DNA of 64,000 nt, from positions 62,001 to 126,000 of the forward strand of contig CAKKSC010000005.1 of assembly GCA_919902985.1 (NCBI GenBank), in the 5' to 3' direction. The notes beneath the pieces are model-generated. The model was not told where the DNA came from and did not search any database. It saw only the letters and a list, made by a program, of their open reading frames with translations. This DNA is from Desulfuromonadales bacterium (GTDB lineage Bacteria > Desulfobacterota > JAENJC01). Both the position numbers and the translations under genes were made by a program. Positions 9,035-18,752 of this stretch are shown here, piece by piece; within the stretch, counting starts at the first letter, position 1, and each line of letters starts with the position of its first letter.

Positions 9035-9541
9035 ATGAAGACTGTTGTCCTGGTTATTGCAGAGAAGATTTTCAGGGATGAGGAATATCAGGTCCCTAAA
9101 GATATCCTGAGCAAGGCAGGGATAAAGGTTGTTACTGCTTCTACAACAACTGAGGAGGCTACAGGCAAGCTTGGCCTTAAAGTCAGGCCTGATATACTTA
9201 TCAGTTCGATAGACACTGACGAGCTTGATGCATTGATCTTTATCGGCGGCGGCGGCGCTGAGCAGTATTTCCATGATCCTCTTGCCCATAGACTTGTCAG
9301 AGAGGCGGCACAAAAGGGAAAGGTATACGGCGCCATATGTGTTGCTCCTGTAATTCTTGCCAATGCCGGACTTTTAAAAGGGAAAAGGGCTACCGTTTTT
9401 CCGAGTGGTGTGGAAAGCCTGAATAAAGGCGGAGCCGTTTATACAGGCGAAGATGTGGAGGTTGACGGGAAACTGATCACAGGCTGCGGCCCGGAGGCAG
9501 CCAAGAAGTTCGGTGAAAGGCTTTTAGGATTGCTTAAATGA
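9035..9541 (+). CDS. DJ-1/PfpI family protein
   Basis: The 168-residue product has the DJ-1/PfpI fold: an N-terminal strand KTVVLVIAEKIFRDEEY, the acidic residue in DALIFIGGGGAE, and the nucleophile-elbow Cys in YGAICVAPVILANAGLL followed by KGKRATVFPS. Members act as glyoxalases, deglycases or chaperones; the sequence does not say which. AAGGAG lies eight bases before the ATG, and a good promoter lies upstream. It converges on the radical SAM gene, whose open frame runs about 100 bases into its 3' end. Confidence 0.9.
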   Translation: MKTVVLVIAEKIFRDEEYQVPKDILSKAGIKVVTASTTTEEATGKLGLKVRPDILISSIDTDELDALIFIGGGGAEQYFHDPLAHRLVREAAQKGKVYGAICVAPVILANAGLLKGKRATVFPSGVESLNKGGAVYTGEDVEVDGKLITGCGPEAAKKFGERLLGLLK

Positions 9542-10464
9542 TTTGACTTCATTGTCAGAGCCTTGCCCTGAAAGCTGTCCCTCCTTTCCAACTCGTTATC
9601 TATAGCGTTCAATACCTCCCATTTTTTCAAAGACCAGAGAGGCGCAATCAGATGATCTCGTCCTCCGTCACCCGTCATTCGCTGCACAAAGACCTCGGGT
9701 CTCAACCTTTCGAGATAGTCACAGACCAGTTCGACATATTCGTCTCTCTCCATGACCCTGACTCCACCTTTTTCATATAGCCCTGCAAGAGCGGTGTCCT
9801 TCATGACATGTAAAAGATGGAGTTTTATTCCTTCTATCTCCATATCGTTTATTACAGAGGCGGAAGCAAGCATCTCGTCCCTGCTTTCCCCCGGCAGGCC
9901 AAGGATAACGTGGGCGGAAACCCTTATCCCCCTTTCTTTGCACCTCTTCACAGCATCAGTAAATACTGCGAAGGTATGCCCCCTGTTTATAAAACGCAGT
10001 GTTCGATCATATATAGATTGAAGGCCCAGCTCCATCCAGAAATAGGTTTTATCGGCATATTCTTCCATCAGGTCCAATATCTCAGGCGGAAGGCAATCTG
10101 GACGTGTTGCAACTATGAGCCCGGCTATATCGTTTACAGAAAGCGCCTCGTCATAAAACCCCTTTAGACGCTCTGCAGGGCTGTACGTATTGGAATAGGC
10201 CTGGAAGTAGGCAATAAACTTCTTAGCCTTGTATTTCCTTATCATGATCTCTTTCCCATCCTCTAACTGTCCAGCGACCGAGAGCCCGCGAGCTATTCCG
10301 AATGACCCTGACCCCCTGCCGCCGCAGTATATGCACCCACCAGTCCCAAGGGCGCCGTCCCTGTTGGGACAGGTGAGCCCGGCGTCAATGGAGATCCTGT
10401 GTACCCTGCATCCAAAGACCCTCTTTAGCTCCTCAGAAAAGGCGTTGTAGCGTTTGCTCTCCAT
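9439..10464 (-). CDS. Radical SAM protein, YhcC/TIGR01212 type
   Basis: The protein carries the family's iron-sulfur motif TCPNRDGALGTGGCIYCGG, a C-x-rich pattern ending CxxC rather than the classic CxxxCxxC. It is followed by AYFQAYSNTY and the barrel segments GLIVATRPDCLP, MELGLQSIYDRTLRFINRGH and SAHVILGLPGESRDEML. This matches YhcC-like proteins, whose reaction is not established. Homology appears to end near the KWEVLNAIDNELERRDSFQGK stretch, around 9550. The last 34 codons are antisense to the DJ-1/PfpI gene and probably fortuitous. Confidence 0.9.
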   Translation of the reverse strand: MESKRYNAFSEELKRVFGCRVHRISIDAGLTCPNRDGALGTGGCIYCGGRGSGSFGIARGLSVAGQLEDGKEIMIRKYKAKKFIAYFQAYSNTYSPAERLKGFYDEALSVNDIAGLIVATRPDCLPPEILDLMEEYADKTYFWMELGLQSIYDRTLRFINRGHTFAVFTDAVKRCKERGIRVSAHVILGLPGESRDEMLASASVINDMEIEGIKLHLLHVMKDTALAGLYEKGGVRVMERDEYVELVCDYLERLRPEVFVQRMTGDGGRDHLIAPLWSLKKWEVLNAIDNELERRDSFQGKALTMKSNHLSNPKSLSPNFLAASGPQPVISFPSTSTSSPV

Positions 10465-10668
10465 AACTGAACTGAATTATAGCACATGTTTAACCTGATT
10501 ACTGTCTCATGATTTTGATCATCGGAATCTTCGAGAGGCGGGGCTAATGCTGTATACAAAAGTATGGAGTCCACTAAGAACTTAAAACCCTTTCCCGTTG
10601 ACTTCCTTGGCCTATATATAATAATATCGCATAAATTCATTATGCCGCTATATGTTTTGGGAGATTGA

Positions 10669-11550
10669 ATGAATCAGGGACCAATAATATTATTGCTTCT
10701 TGTTTTGCATGGATGCGCCACATTCAACTTAGATAGAAAGCAATCAATGACTCACTATAATGTCGGGATTTCTTATCTGGATAAAGGTGATACTGCCTCT
10801 GCCATTAAGGAATTGCGCGAGGCGGAAAGGCTTTATAATAAAGACCCTAAAATAGTCCATACCCTTGGCATGGCTTATTTTAAAAAGGGAGAGGTTGATC
10901 TGGCCGTTCAGCAGTTTAAAAAGGCACTGGAACTTGGGCCTGGCAATGAGATTATCATAGAGGAGTTCAACGTCATCTCTGAAAAGTTAAAGGAATTAAC
11001 TCTTGCTTCTGAAAAAATAAAGGGGATAAGTGTTATCTCTGAAAAGTTGAGGAATGAGATACTTAAAAAGATGTTAGCAGAGGGGATAGGAGCTTACAAT
11101 GATGGAAACTATTACCATGCTATGGAAGAATTCAATGAGATACTCCTGATAGACGGCAAAAATGCAGAGGCGCAGAGGTTGCTGAAAGAGGCCAGGGAAA
11201 AGATAGGCGAGCTTGCGGCTCCCTTGTTGAAAGAGGCGGTGGAGGCATATAAGAAGGGCGATATAGATGCTGCCATAATATCGTTTAAAAAGGTCATGAA
11301 TGTTGAGCCTGAGAATAAGGAAGCCAAAGAATACTTAGGAAAGATTGATACCGGAAAGATAGAGGCCACGATAGGAAAAGAGGTAGAGATGCACTATCTG
11401 AGAGGAATAAAGTTCTACACGGATGGGAAGCACGAAGAGGCAATAGAGTCCTGGAAAAAGGTACTGGAACTTGAGCCAAGGCATGAAAAAGCAGGCATGA
11501 ATATTGAAAAAGCTCAGAGGAAGATCGAGGGGGTAACAAAAACAAAATAA
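10669..11550 (+). CDS. TPR-repeat lipoprotein
   Basis: The N-terminus is a lipoprotein signal peptide with lipobox LHGCA (Cys about 16). It is followed by tetratricopeptide units, for example SAIKELREAERLYNKDPKIVHTL, VDLAVQQFKKALELGPGN, YHAMEEFNEILLIDGKNAEA and HEEAIESWKKVLELEPRHEKA. A lysine/glutamate-rich helix (residues about 95-130) splits the TPRs into two groups. It should sit in a membrane as a protein-binding scaffold. The adenylate cyclase gene follows on the same strand after a 134-base gap that holds a long hairpin. A partner cannot be named. Confidence 0.85.
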   Translation: MNQGPIILLLLVLHGCATFNLDRKQSMTHYNVGISYLDKGDTASAIKELREAERLYNKDPKIVHTLGMAYFKKGEVDLAVQQFKKALELGPGNEIIIEEFNVISEKLKELTLASEKIKGISVISEKLRNEILKKMLAEGIGAYNDGNYYHAMEEFNEILLIDGKNAEAQRLLKEAREKIGELAAPLLKEAVEAYKKGDIDAAIISFKKVMNVEPENKEAKEYLGKIDTGKIEATIGKEVEMHYLRGIKFYTDGKHEEAIESWKKVLELEPRHEKAGMNIEKAQRKIEGVTKTK

Positions 11551-11599
11551 GCCGTCGTTCAAAATTAACATGGACATCGGAATGGCGGGAACGGCATAA

Positions 11600-11650
11600 G
11601 GGACCGTAAAGGCTTAACCGGAAAAGCACCGGTTATTCCTTAACGGCCCC
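11600..11650 (+). other. Long imperfect hairpin before the adenylate cyclase gene
   Basis: GGGACCGT at 11600 pairs with ACGGCCCC at 11643. Inside lie AAGG/CCTT and a perfect AACCGG/CCGGTT stem closing a seven-base loop. No T-run follows, so it is not a plain terminator. It may be a leader RNA structure or a repeat. It does not match the c-di-GMP, SAM or other riboswitch consensus patterns known to me. Confidence 0.5.
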
Positions 11651-11684
11651 TAAACTGGAGGCTAATCTGGCTAAAGACACTTCA

Positions 11685-13070
11685 ATGCTGATCTTCCGCA
11701 GCCTTAAGTTCAAGCTGACCGTTGCAATAATCGTTTTTGGAACAGCGCTGATGGGACCTGTTATAGGCCTGATCAATAGAACTGTAAGCGAGCTGATACT
11801 TTCGGAAGCTATTGAAAAGGGCCTTGTTATCGCCAGGGGAATTGCAGCTGCCAGTGAAGACCCGCTGCTAATCAATGATGACCTGGCCCTATTCTCTTCC
11901 CTGAAAGGGGCAATAGAAAACAGGGGTGTAGTTTATGCAATGATAGTTGATAAAAAGAATATTGTAAGGGGGCACAACAATGTAAATTTCAGCAGACAAC
12001 CTTATATCGATCCCGGAGGAGAGATCTTCAAGGTCCATAAAGATTATGTAATAAAAGCCTACTGGGACAAGTCGGAAAAGCTATATGACATAACCGTCCC
12101 CATATCCTCGCTTAGCGCGACAGACAAAATAGGCACTGTCCATGTGGTACTCTCGGAAAAGATTGTAAGGGAACCAGTGGATAGGGCCAGCCGCAATATC
12201 ACTTATCTCACATTTCTCGGCCTGTTCCTTGGCGGGGGCGGGGCATATATTCTTGCCACAGTGATGGTAAAACCTATAAAGTTACTGGTATCAGGGGTCA
12301 GGGCCATAGGGGAAGGGAAGTTTCATCAAAGGATAGACATCAGGAGAAATGACGAGATCGGCGAACTTACATCTGCCTATAATGATATGGCCAAAGGGCT
12401 GGAAGAAAGGGAGTTCATAAGGAAGACCCTGCGGAAGTTTGTGGACAAAGATATAGCCGATGAACTATTAAAGAACCCTGATAAAGTTAAGTTAGGTGGA
12501 GAGAGGAAGAAGGTCACAGTGCTATTTGCAGATATAAGAGGGTTCACACCAATGTCGGAAAATATGCCGCCGGAAGAAGTTGTAGCCCTGTTGAATAAAC
12601 ACTACTCAAGCATCCTGCCTATAATAGACAGATATGGTGGTGTACTGGATAAATTCATTGGGGATGCCGTAATGGTCACATTCGGGACCCCGTTCACACA
12701 AGATGATGATGCCTTAAGGGCACTTAAGGCCGGTATTATGATCAGGGACATAAGAAGAGGGCTCAATGAGAAACTGGTAATCGAAGGAAAGGAACCGATA
12801 CATATGGGGATAGGTATAAACACCGGGTATGTCGTAGCAGGGAACATAGGTTCAGAAGAGAGGATGGAATATACGGTTCTCGGTGATGTAGTAAATGTTG
12901 CAGCAAGGATTGAAGGACTGTCGAAAGAGGAAGAGATCATTATTACGGAAGATACCTATAAAGAGGTCATGGATTCGATTATAATCAGCCAGGAAAAAGA
13001 AAAGTTCGCTCTTAAGGGGAAGAGTTGGCCGGTTACAGTTTATAGGGTAGTCGGCATAAAGGAGGCTTAA
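11685..13070 (+). CDS. Membrane-bound class III adenylate cyclase with HAMP
   Basis: The product makes cAMP from ATP. It has an N-terminal membrane helix, a periplasmic sensor loop (to about residue 165), a second membrane helix (LTFLGLFLGGGGAYILATVMV), a HAMP linker and a C-terminal catalytic domain. Both metal Asp are present (FADIRGFT and FIGDAVMV). LDKF supplies the purine-selecting Lys and YTVLGDVVNVAARIE the transition-state Asn/Arg, which favours adenylate over guanylate. ATG 11685 has no good ribosome site. A CTG at 11667, with GGAGG five bases upstream, is an alternative start adding six residues. The TPR lipoprotein upstream may be in the same unit. Confidence 0.92.
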   Translation: MLIFRSLKFKLTVAIIVFGTALMGPVIGLINRTVSELILSEAIEKGLVIARGIAAASEDPLLINDDLALFSSLKGAIENRGVVYAMIVDKKNIVRGHNNVNFSRQPYIDPGGEIFKVHKDYVIKAYWDKSEKLYDITVPISSLSATDKIGTVHVVLSEKIVREPVDRASRNITYLTFLGLFLGGGGAYILATVMVKPIKLLVSGVRAIGEGKFHQRIDIRRNDEIGELTSAYNDMAKGLEEREFIRKTLRKFVDKDIADELLKNPDKVKLGGERKKVTVLFADIRGFTPMSENMPPEEVVALLNKHYSSILPIIDRYGGVLDKFIGDAVMVTFGTPFTQDDDALRALKAGIMIRDIRRGLNEKLVIEGKEPIHMGIGINTGYVVAGNIGSEERMEYTVLGDVVNVAARIEGLSKEEEIIITEDTYKEVMDSIIISQEKEKFALKGKSWPVTVYRVVGIKEA

Positions 13071-13092
13071 GGAAGTATGATTTAGCAATGAA

Positions 13093-14679
13093 TCAAGCAT
13101 GCTCCTTGATCATCTCAAACCTTACTCCAGGCCATTTCTCAATGACAAACTTCAGGTTCCATTCGCTTGATGCAAGGTAGACCAGGTTGTCGTCAAGGTC
13201 TCTCGCCAGGTTCCCCTTCTCCCTGCCTTCAAATTCTTCAAGGCGTTTTTTGTCGTCGCACTCTATCCAACGGGCCGTAGCATAGTTTACAGGCTCGAAC
13301 GTTGCCTTTACGCTGTATTCTGTAGCGAGGCGGTGTATCAGGACTTCAAACTGCAATGAACCAACAACACCGATGATGTAATCCGTTCCTACTACAGTCC
13401 TGAAAAGCTGGGCTGCCCCTTCCTCTGCAAGCTGTTGAAGCCCTTTGTGAAGTGACTTGGACTTCATAGGATCAAGTAACCTCGCCCTTCTGAACAGCTC
13501 AGGGGCAAAGTTCGGAATTCCTGTAAATTTCAGATTTTCACCCTCAGTGAATGCATCCCCTATTTTTATGGTCCCGTGGCTGTGGATACCTATTATGTCT
13601 CCAGGATAAGCCTCCTCTGCTGTCTGCCTGTCCTGGGCCATGAATACAGTGGCGTTGTTGATCTGGATGTCGCGACCGAGCCTGACATGCCTTACCTTCA
13701 TTCCCCTTGTGTACTTCCCGGAGCAGATCCTGAAGAATGCGATCCTGTCACGGTGCGCCGGGTCCATGTTGGCCTGGATCTTGAAGACGAAACCGGTCAG
13801 CTTTTCTTCAGTAGGATCAACGACCCTGGTGGTTGTCTCCCGCGGTTTAGGAGCTGGGGCCAGCTCAACGAACGTGTCGAGGAGCTCCTTTACCCCGAAG
13901 TTGTTTACAGCGCTTCCGAAGAAGACAGGTGTCTGAACACCTTTGAGGTACCTTTCAGCATCGAAGGGGTGGGACGCCCCTTCGAGGAGGGCTACCTCGT
14001 CTCTCAGTTCATCAGCCTGGCTTCCCAGGATCTCATCCAACTTTGGATCTGAAAGAGATTTTATTACAATCCCTTCGGTAATCTTTTCGCCGTGGCTTCC
14101 GCTGAATATATGCAACTCCTGACGGTAGAGGTTATAAGTTCCCCTGAACCTCTTTCCCATCCCAATGGGCCAGCTCATTGGACAGCAATCTATGCCCAGA
14201 TTCTTCTCTATGTCATCCAGCAGGTCAAGTGGCTCCCGGCCCTCCCTGTCCAGCTTGTTTATGAAGGTCATTATCGGTGTGTTCCTCAGTCTGCATACAT
14301 CAAGGAGCTTCTTTGTCTGGGATTCCACGCCTTTGGCCGAGTCTATTATCATAAGGACGCTGTCAACAGCTGTAAGCGTCCTGTATGTGTCCTCGCTGAA
14401 GTCCTGGTGTCCCGGCGTATCGAGGAGGTTGATCTCCCTGCTTCCGTAGTTAAACTTCATAACAGATGATGTAACCGATATCCCCCTCTGTTTCTCTATC
14501 TCCATCCAGTCCGATGTGGCGTGCCTCGTCGCCTTTTTGGCCTTGACAGACCCCGCCATCTGAATGGCCCCTCCGAAGAGAAGAAGCTTCTCCGTCATGG
14601 TGGTCTTTCCTGCGTCCGGGTGGCTTATTATGGCAAATGTCCTGCGGCATTCCACCGACCTGTCAAGCTCCTTACTCAA
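13093..14679 (-). CDS. prfC: Peptide chain release factor 3
   Basis: RF3 is a GTPase that ejects RF1/RF2 from the ribosome after peptide release. The 528-residue protein shows the G1 loop [13 protein letters not shown], switch and G3 region [12 protein letters not shown]...[18 protein letters not shown], and G4 FINKLDRE. A beta-barrel domain and the RF3-specific C-terminus ([26 protein letters not shown]) follow. Length is normal for RF3. The start codon is TTG with GGGGA upstream. It converges with the cyclase gene and diverges from tRNA-Cys. Confidence 0.95.
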   Translation of the reverse strand: MSKELDRSVECRRTFAIISHPDAGKTTMTEKLLLFGGAIQMAGSVKAKKATRHATSDWMEIEKQRGISVTSSVMKFNYGSREINLLDTPGHQDFSEDTYRTLTAVDSVLMIIDSAKGVESQTKKLLDVCRLRNTPIMTFINKLDREGREPLDLLDDIEKNLGIDCCPMSWPIGMGKRFRGTYNLYRQELHIFSGSHGEKITEGIVIKSLSDPKLDEILGSQADELRDEVALLEGASHPFDAERYLKGVQTPVFFGSAVNNFGVKELLDTFVELAPAPKPRETTTRVVDPTEEKLTGFVFKIQANMDPAHRDRIAFFRICSGKYTRGMKVRHVRLGRDIQINNATVFMAQDRQTAEEAYPGDIIGIHSHGTIKIGDAFTEGENLKFTGIPNFAPELFRRARLLDPMKSKSLHKGLQQLAEEGAAQLFRTVVGTDYIIGVVGSLQFEVLIHRLATEYSVKATFEPVNYATARWIECDDKKRLEEFEGREKGNLARDLDDNLVYLASSEWNLKFVIEKWPGVRFEMIKEHA

Positions 14680-14792
14680 TTTGCATCCCCTTTTATAACA
14701 ATAAAAAAATTAATTATATCTTATAAAGCGATGTAAGTCATTATAAAACTGCTCTGGCAGGCAATATATGCAATTCTATCTATACTTTCTCC

Positions 14793-14820
14793 TTGACACC
14801 AGTTACCCCTTCAGTATATT
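14793..14820 (+). promoter_or_regulatory. Sigma-70-like promoter of tRNA-Cys
   Basis: TTGACA at 14793 and TATATT at 14815 are separated by 16 bases and end 15 bases before the tRNA, which fits transcription starting just upstream of its 5' end. Confidence 0.75.
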
Positions 14821-14835
14821 TTATACGCTTGTTAA

Positions 14836-14910
<75 letters not shown>

Positions 14911-14946
14911 AATTGCTTAAACAAACATCCTTCACCCTTTGAGTCT

Positions 14947-16209
14947 ATGCCCTCTTCCTCCCGCAATCCATGGTTGTTCGTGCCGACCCTCTACTTTTTC
15001 GAGGGACTTCCGTACGTTTTTATCAATACCGTTTCCGTGATCCTGTATAAGCGCATGGGTGTCGACAACGCCAGCATTGCCTTCTGGACGAGCTGGCTTT
15101 ATCTTCCGTGGGTCATAAAGATGTTCTGGGCTCCAACAGTGGAAATGAGCGCTACCAAGCGAAGCTGGATAGTTTCTATGCAGTTGGCCACGGGGCTTTC
15201 CTTCTTTGTTGCGGCATACTCAATCAATACACCGCATTTTTTTCTGCTCTCCCTGCTTGCGTTCGTGGCAGGGGCATTCATTTCTGCCACCAACGACATA
15301 GCCACTGATGGCTTCTATATGCTCGCGTTAACTGAAAAAGAACAGGCTTTTTTTGTAGGTCTGAGGTCCGGATTCTACCGGCTTGCCATGATATTCGGCT
15401 CCGGCTTTCTGGTCTATTTTGCCGGGTTGATGGAGGTTTCAACGGGGAATGTTCCTAAAAGCTGGATGATGGTTATGGCTGTGGCTGCCGGCCTCTTCCT
15501 GCTTGTGTCCCTATACCATCGATCTGTCCTTCCATACCCATCAACCGAAATAAGGAGTAGTGCTGTTGCGCAGACTGAAACAGCATCGTTTAGAGAGATC
15601 CTTGGGTCGTACTTCCGCCAGGAAGGAATAGCAGCAACAGTGGCCTTTATCCTCTTCTATCGTCTCGGAGAGGCCATGCTCCTCAAGATGGTCTCTCCGT
15701 TTCTCCTTGATTCAATTGATGCGGGAGGACTGGGCCTCAACACCTCCCAGGTCGGCCTCGTATACGGCACTATAGGTCTACTCTCCCTGGTTTCAGGCGG
15801 GATACTCGGCGGGTGGCTCATATCAAAGCTCGGGTTAAGGCGGTGCATCTGGCCCATGGTCCTCATTATGCACCTGCCTGACCTCTTCTTTGTGTATATG
15901 GCGTATGCGCAGCCCTCCGTGGGACTGGTTTACCCCCTTGTGGCCCTTGAACAGTTCGGATACGGCCTGGGATTTACCGTATTCACGGTTTACCTGATGT
16001 ATACTACAGACAGCAGATACAAGACATCCCACTACGCCATCTCCACCGGAATAATGGCGTTGGGAATGATGTTCCCTGGTATGATAAGCGGAGCGATACA
16101 GAAGTCGGTTGGGTACGGGATATTCTTTATCATCGTCTGCATCATGACCATCCCCGGTATCTTGACAATTCCCTTCATTCTTAAGCAGGTCGGAAATAAG
16201 GCTGACTGA
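14947..16209 (+). CDS. AmpG-like MFS transporter
   Basis: This 420-residue inner-membrane protein has about twelve hydrophobic segments. It starts PWLFVPTLYFFEGLPYVFINTVSVILYKRMGV, a pattern typical of the AmpG/PAT group of the major facilitator superfamily. AmpG imports anhydromuropeptides for peptidoglycan recycling; other members carry acetyl-CoA or unknown substrates. An internal soluble loop (residues about 198-215) separates the two six-helix halves. A peptidoglycan amidase gene follows on the same strand, which would suit a muropeptide role, but that gene has its own promoter, so the link is tentative. Confidence 0.8.
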   Translation: MPSSSRNPWLFVPTLYFFEGLPYVFINTVSVILYKRMGVDNASIAFWTSWLYLPWVIKMFWAPTVEMSATKRSWIVSMQLATGLSFFVAAYSINTPHFFLLSLLAFVAGAFISATNDIATDGFYMLALTEKEQAFFVGLRSGFYRLAMIFGSGFLVYFAGLMEVSTGNVPKSWMMVMAVAAGLFLLVSLYHRSVLPYPSTEIRSSAVAQTETASFREILGSYFRQEGIAATVAFILFYRLGEAMLLKMVSPFLLDSIDAGGLGLNTSQVGLVYGTIGLLSLVSGGILGGWLISKLGLRRCIWPMVLIMHLPDLFFVYMAYAQPSVGLVYPLVALEQFGYGLGFTVFTVYLMYTTDSRYKTSHYAISTGIMALGMMFPGMISGAIQKSVGYGIFFIIVCIMTIPGILTIPFILKQVGNKAD

Positions 16210-16267
16210 AGAGACTTAACCCCCAGATCAGTTTTTTTAGATTTAAGGAGGGCGTCCTAAAGAGGGC

Positions 16268-16296
16268 TTGACAAATACCATATCTGGAAATATAAT
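16268..16296 (+). promoter_or_regulatory. Consensus sigma-70 promoter of the amidase gene
   Basis: TTGACA at 16268 and TATAAT at 16291, both perfect consensus, are separated by the ideal 17 bases. The ribosome site AGGAGG lies at 16313 and the GTG start at 16325. Confidence 0.85.
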
Positions 16297-16324
16297 GAAT
16301 CATTAACTTTTCAGGAGGGCAGTA

Positions 16325-18034
16325 GTGCTAATCAGGGCTTTTACAGCCGTTCTCATATCGCTCTTCCTTATTCCTTCCCTTTCTTATGCCAGCCAAGCGG
16401 ATAAGGCCTATAATGCAGCCAGACAGGATCACTCCCGCCTTGAGAAAAGCGCTAAACTTATGCGTTATCGCCAAAACTGGATCAAGGTCATAAACCGTTA
16501 TGAGCAGTTTACCCAACGGCACTCAAAGGACAGCAGGGTTGATGATTCCCTTTATACTATTGGCGAGCTTTATACAGGACTTTACAGGTTCTCAAAGAAG
16601 GACCGGGATATAAATGCGGCAATAGAGACATATCTTACCCTTGTCAAAAAATTCCCAAGAAGCCGTCTCGCAGATGATGCTGTTTTTATGACAGGAGAAC
16701 TGTATCTTAATCACAAGAACAATAAAGAGGCAGCTTATGTTGAGTTTGACAAGGTATTAAGGAAATATCCGCAGGGAGATATGGCCGCAAAGGCCAGGGC
16801 CAGGGTCAATGAGTTATCAGTTGATGGAGAGGTTGAGGAGAGTGAGAAGCCGCAGCCAACTGAGACCTCGGAGAGAGGCAAAGAATATATAAATGTGAAC
16901 AGCATAAAACACTGGTCAAATCCGAATTATACCAGGGTTGTTATACAAGCCGACAGCAAGGTCGCCTACAAAGAGACCTTCCTGAAGGGACAGGACGGAG
17001 GGAGTTCTCCAAGGCTATTTCTGGATATCTCCGGTTCTAAGGTCAAAAAAGAGCTCATGCAGCCGATTGAGATTAATGATGGGCTGCTGAAAGCGGCCAG
17101 GGCCGGACAGTTTGATCTGAACACCGTAAGGGTGGTCCTGGATATCGAGAGCGTAGATAGTTACAAGATATTTGCCCTGGAAGACCCTTACAGGATAGTG
17201 ATAGACGTCTCAGGGGAGAAGCATGAGGCTCCGGCCGGGGACCAGATAGAGAATATAATTTCGAAGAATGACAAGGCATTCCCTGCCGTTACTGCTCCGG
17301 TAACTGTTGAAGCTTCGACAACTCCTTCTCTTGTCCGGCAGCTTGGACTGGGTATAAGAACGGTCGTGGTTGATCCGGGCCATGGCGGCTATGATCCAGG
17401 AGCTATTGGATATGGGGGAATCAAGGAAAAGGATGTGGTCCTCGAGGTAGGAAAGAAACTCCGCGGCGTCCTGACCGAGAGGTTTGGACTTGAGGTCATA
17501 ATGACGAGGGATGCAGATATCTTTATTCCGCTTGAGGAGAGGACAGCTATAGCTAATAAGGCAGGCGCAGACCTGTTTATCTCTATTCATGCCAACGCCA
17601 GCAGGAACAAGAAGGCAGGGGGGGTAGAGACATATTTCCTCAACTTTGCCACGGATGAGGATTCCATGAGACTTGCAGCAAAGGAAAACGCTACAACCAC
17701 AAAGAATATAGGCGACCTTCAGGCGATACTCAATGACCTTATGCTCAACTCCAAGATCAACGAGTCCTCCAAGCTGGCCCGTTACGTCCAGGGTTCCATC
17801 CTGGATGAAATGAACGGAAGTAGCGGCAGATATACTGACCGCGGTGTAAGGCAGGCTCCATTCTATGTATTGATTGGCGCCCAGATGCCGAGCATTCTAA
17901 TAGAGACATCTTTTATTACCAACAAGGAAGATGCCCGGAGACTTGCTGATGATAAATTTCAGACGGCCCTTGCGGAATCGATAGCTGACGGGGTTAAGAA
18001 GTATTCCGAGGTTGTAACTGTAGCCAGGAGGTAA
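16325..18034 (+). CDS. N-acetylmuramoyl-L-alanine amidase with AMIN and repeat domains
   Basis: This exported enzyme cleaves the amide bond between MurNAc and the peptide stem, usually at division septa. A signal peptide (residues 1-22, cleaved near SYA) is followed by a TPR-like region (about 30-165), an AMIN domain (about 185-285, SNPNYTRVVIQADSKV) and an Amidase_3 domain (about 340-565). Zinc ligands are visible in VDPGHGGYDPG, GIKEKDVVLEV and SIHANAS, and the catalytic Glu in ILIETSFITN. The N-terminal TPR part is an addition to the usual AmiC layout. GTG start with AGGAGG six bases upstream. The MscS-like gene begins one base after its stop. Confidence 0.93.
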   Translation: MLIRAFTAVLISLFLIPSLSYASQADKAYNAARQDHSRLEKSAKLMRYRQNWIKVINRYEQFTQRHSKDSRVDDSLYTIGELYTGLYRFSKKDRDINAAIETYLTLVKKFPRSRLADDAVFMTGELYLNHKNNKEAAYVEFDKVLRKYPQGDMAAKARARVNELSVDGEVEESEKPQPTETSERGKEYINVNSIKHWSNPNYTRVVIQADSKVAYKETFLKGQDGGSSPRLFLDISGSKVKKELMQPIEINDGLLKAARAGQFDLNTVRVVLDIESVDSYKIFALEDPYRIVIDVSGEKHEAPAGDQIENIISKNDKAFPAVTAPVTVEASTTPSLVRQLGLGIRTVVVDPGHGGYDPGAIGYGGIKEKDVVLEVGKKLRGVLTERFGLEVIMTRDADIFIPLEERTAIANKAGADLFISIHANASRNKKAGGVETYFLNFATDEDSMRLAAKENATTTKNIGDLQAILNDLMLNSKINESSKLARYVQGSILDEMNGSSGRYTDRGVRQAPFYVLIGAQMPSILIETSFITNKEDARRLADDKFQTALAESIADGVKKYSEVVTVARR

Positions 18035-18035
18035 T

Positions 18036-18722
18036 TTGGATAAGGTCAACGATCTGTTCTTTGATTCGCTATGGGAGTTTGTTTACAAGATTGTAAGCTT
18101 TTTACCGAACATCATCGTGATGTTCCTGGTTGTTCTTATAGGTGTTGTCCTTTCAAGTATAGTCAGGTTTGTATTCTTCTGGCTGCTTTCCCTCATAAAA
18201 TTCGACGATATGGCCGCAAAATGGGGGGTTACTCAGGCCCTGGCAAAGGGTGGAGTAAGAAGTGCGCCGTCCAGGATTCTGTCGTCTGTTGCATACTGGG
18301 GAATATTGCTGGTCTTCTTTATGATGGGTTTTGTTGCCCTTGATGTTATCCCAATAAACAACCTTATCTCCGATTTATTGTCCTACCTCCCCAGCATTAT
18401 AGCTGCGGCCTTAATCGTGTTTTTCGGGTTCATTATTGGAGACTTTGTAGAGCGGGCTGTGCTTGTTGCTGCAGGGAATGCGGGCATAAGCCAGGCTGAC
18501 CTTATTGGAAAGGGTGTAAAGCTCTTCATAGTGGTCATGACCATTTCCATGGCACTGGACCAGCTCGGGATAGCGAGAGGGATAATAATTGCAGCCTTTT
18601 CTATATCATTCGGGGGGATTGTATTTGCCGTAGCTCTTGCCTTCGGCCTCGGAGCAAAGGATATTGCCAGGGAGTTTCTGGAAAAAAGGCTTAAAAAAGA
18701 GATTAAGGAGCCTACGACCTGA
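18036..18722 (+). CDS. MscS-related membrane protein with conserved TM-helix repeats
   Basis: The 228-residue protein has about five membrane helices and two copies of the 'conserved TM helix' pattern found in small MscS-like channels (FLPNIIVMFLVVLIGVVLSSIVRFVFFWLL and YLPSIIAAALIVFFGFIIGDFVERAVLVAA). It ends with FGLGAKDIAREFLEKRLKKE, resembling the pore-lining helix of MscS-type channels. No cytoplasmic beta domain is present. The start is TTG with AGGAGG four bases upstream, overlapping the end of the amidase gene, so translation is coupled. A role in osmotic or envelope stress beside the cell-wall amidase is inference. Confidence 0.8.
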   Translation: MDKVNDLFFDSLWEFVYKIVSFLPNIIVMFLVVLIGVVLSSIVRFVFFWLLSLIKFDDMAAKWGVTQALAKGGVRSAPSRILSSVAYWGILLVFFMMGFVALDVIPINNLISDLLSYLPSIIAAALIVFFGFIIGDFVERAVLVAAGNAGISQADLIGKGVKLFIVVMTISMALDQLGIARGIIIAAFSISFGGIVFAVALAFGLGAKDIAREFLEKRLKKEIKEPTT

Positions 18723-18752
18723 TATCGACTAATACCTATTCTCAAAAATCTC

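Noticed and set aside
9439..9540. C-terminal extension of the radical SAM protein overlapping the DJ-1/PfpI gene
   Set aside because: The tail is antisense to a well-supported gene and beyond the family's usual end; probably lack of a stop codon rather than a domain.
11600..11650. Hairpin considered as a c-di-GMP or other riboswitch
   Set aside because: The conserved bases of known aptamers are not present, so it is reported only as a hairpin.
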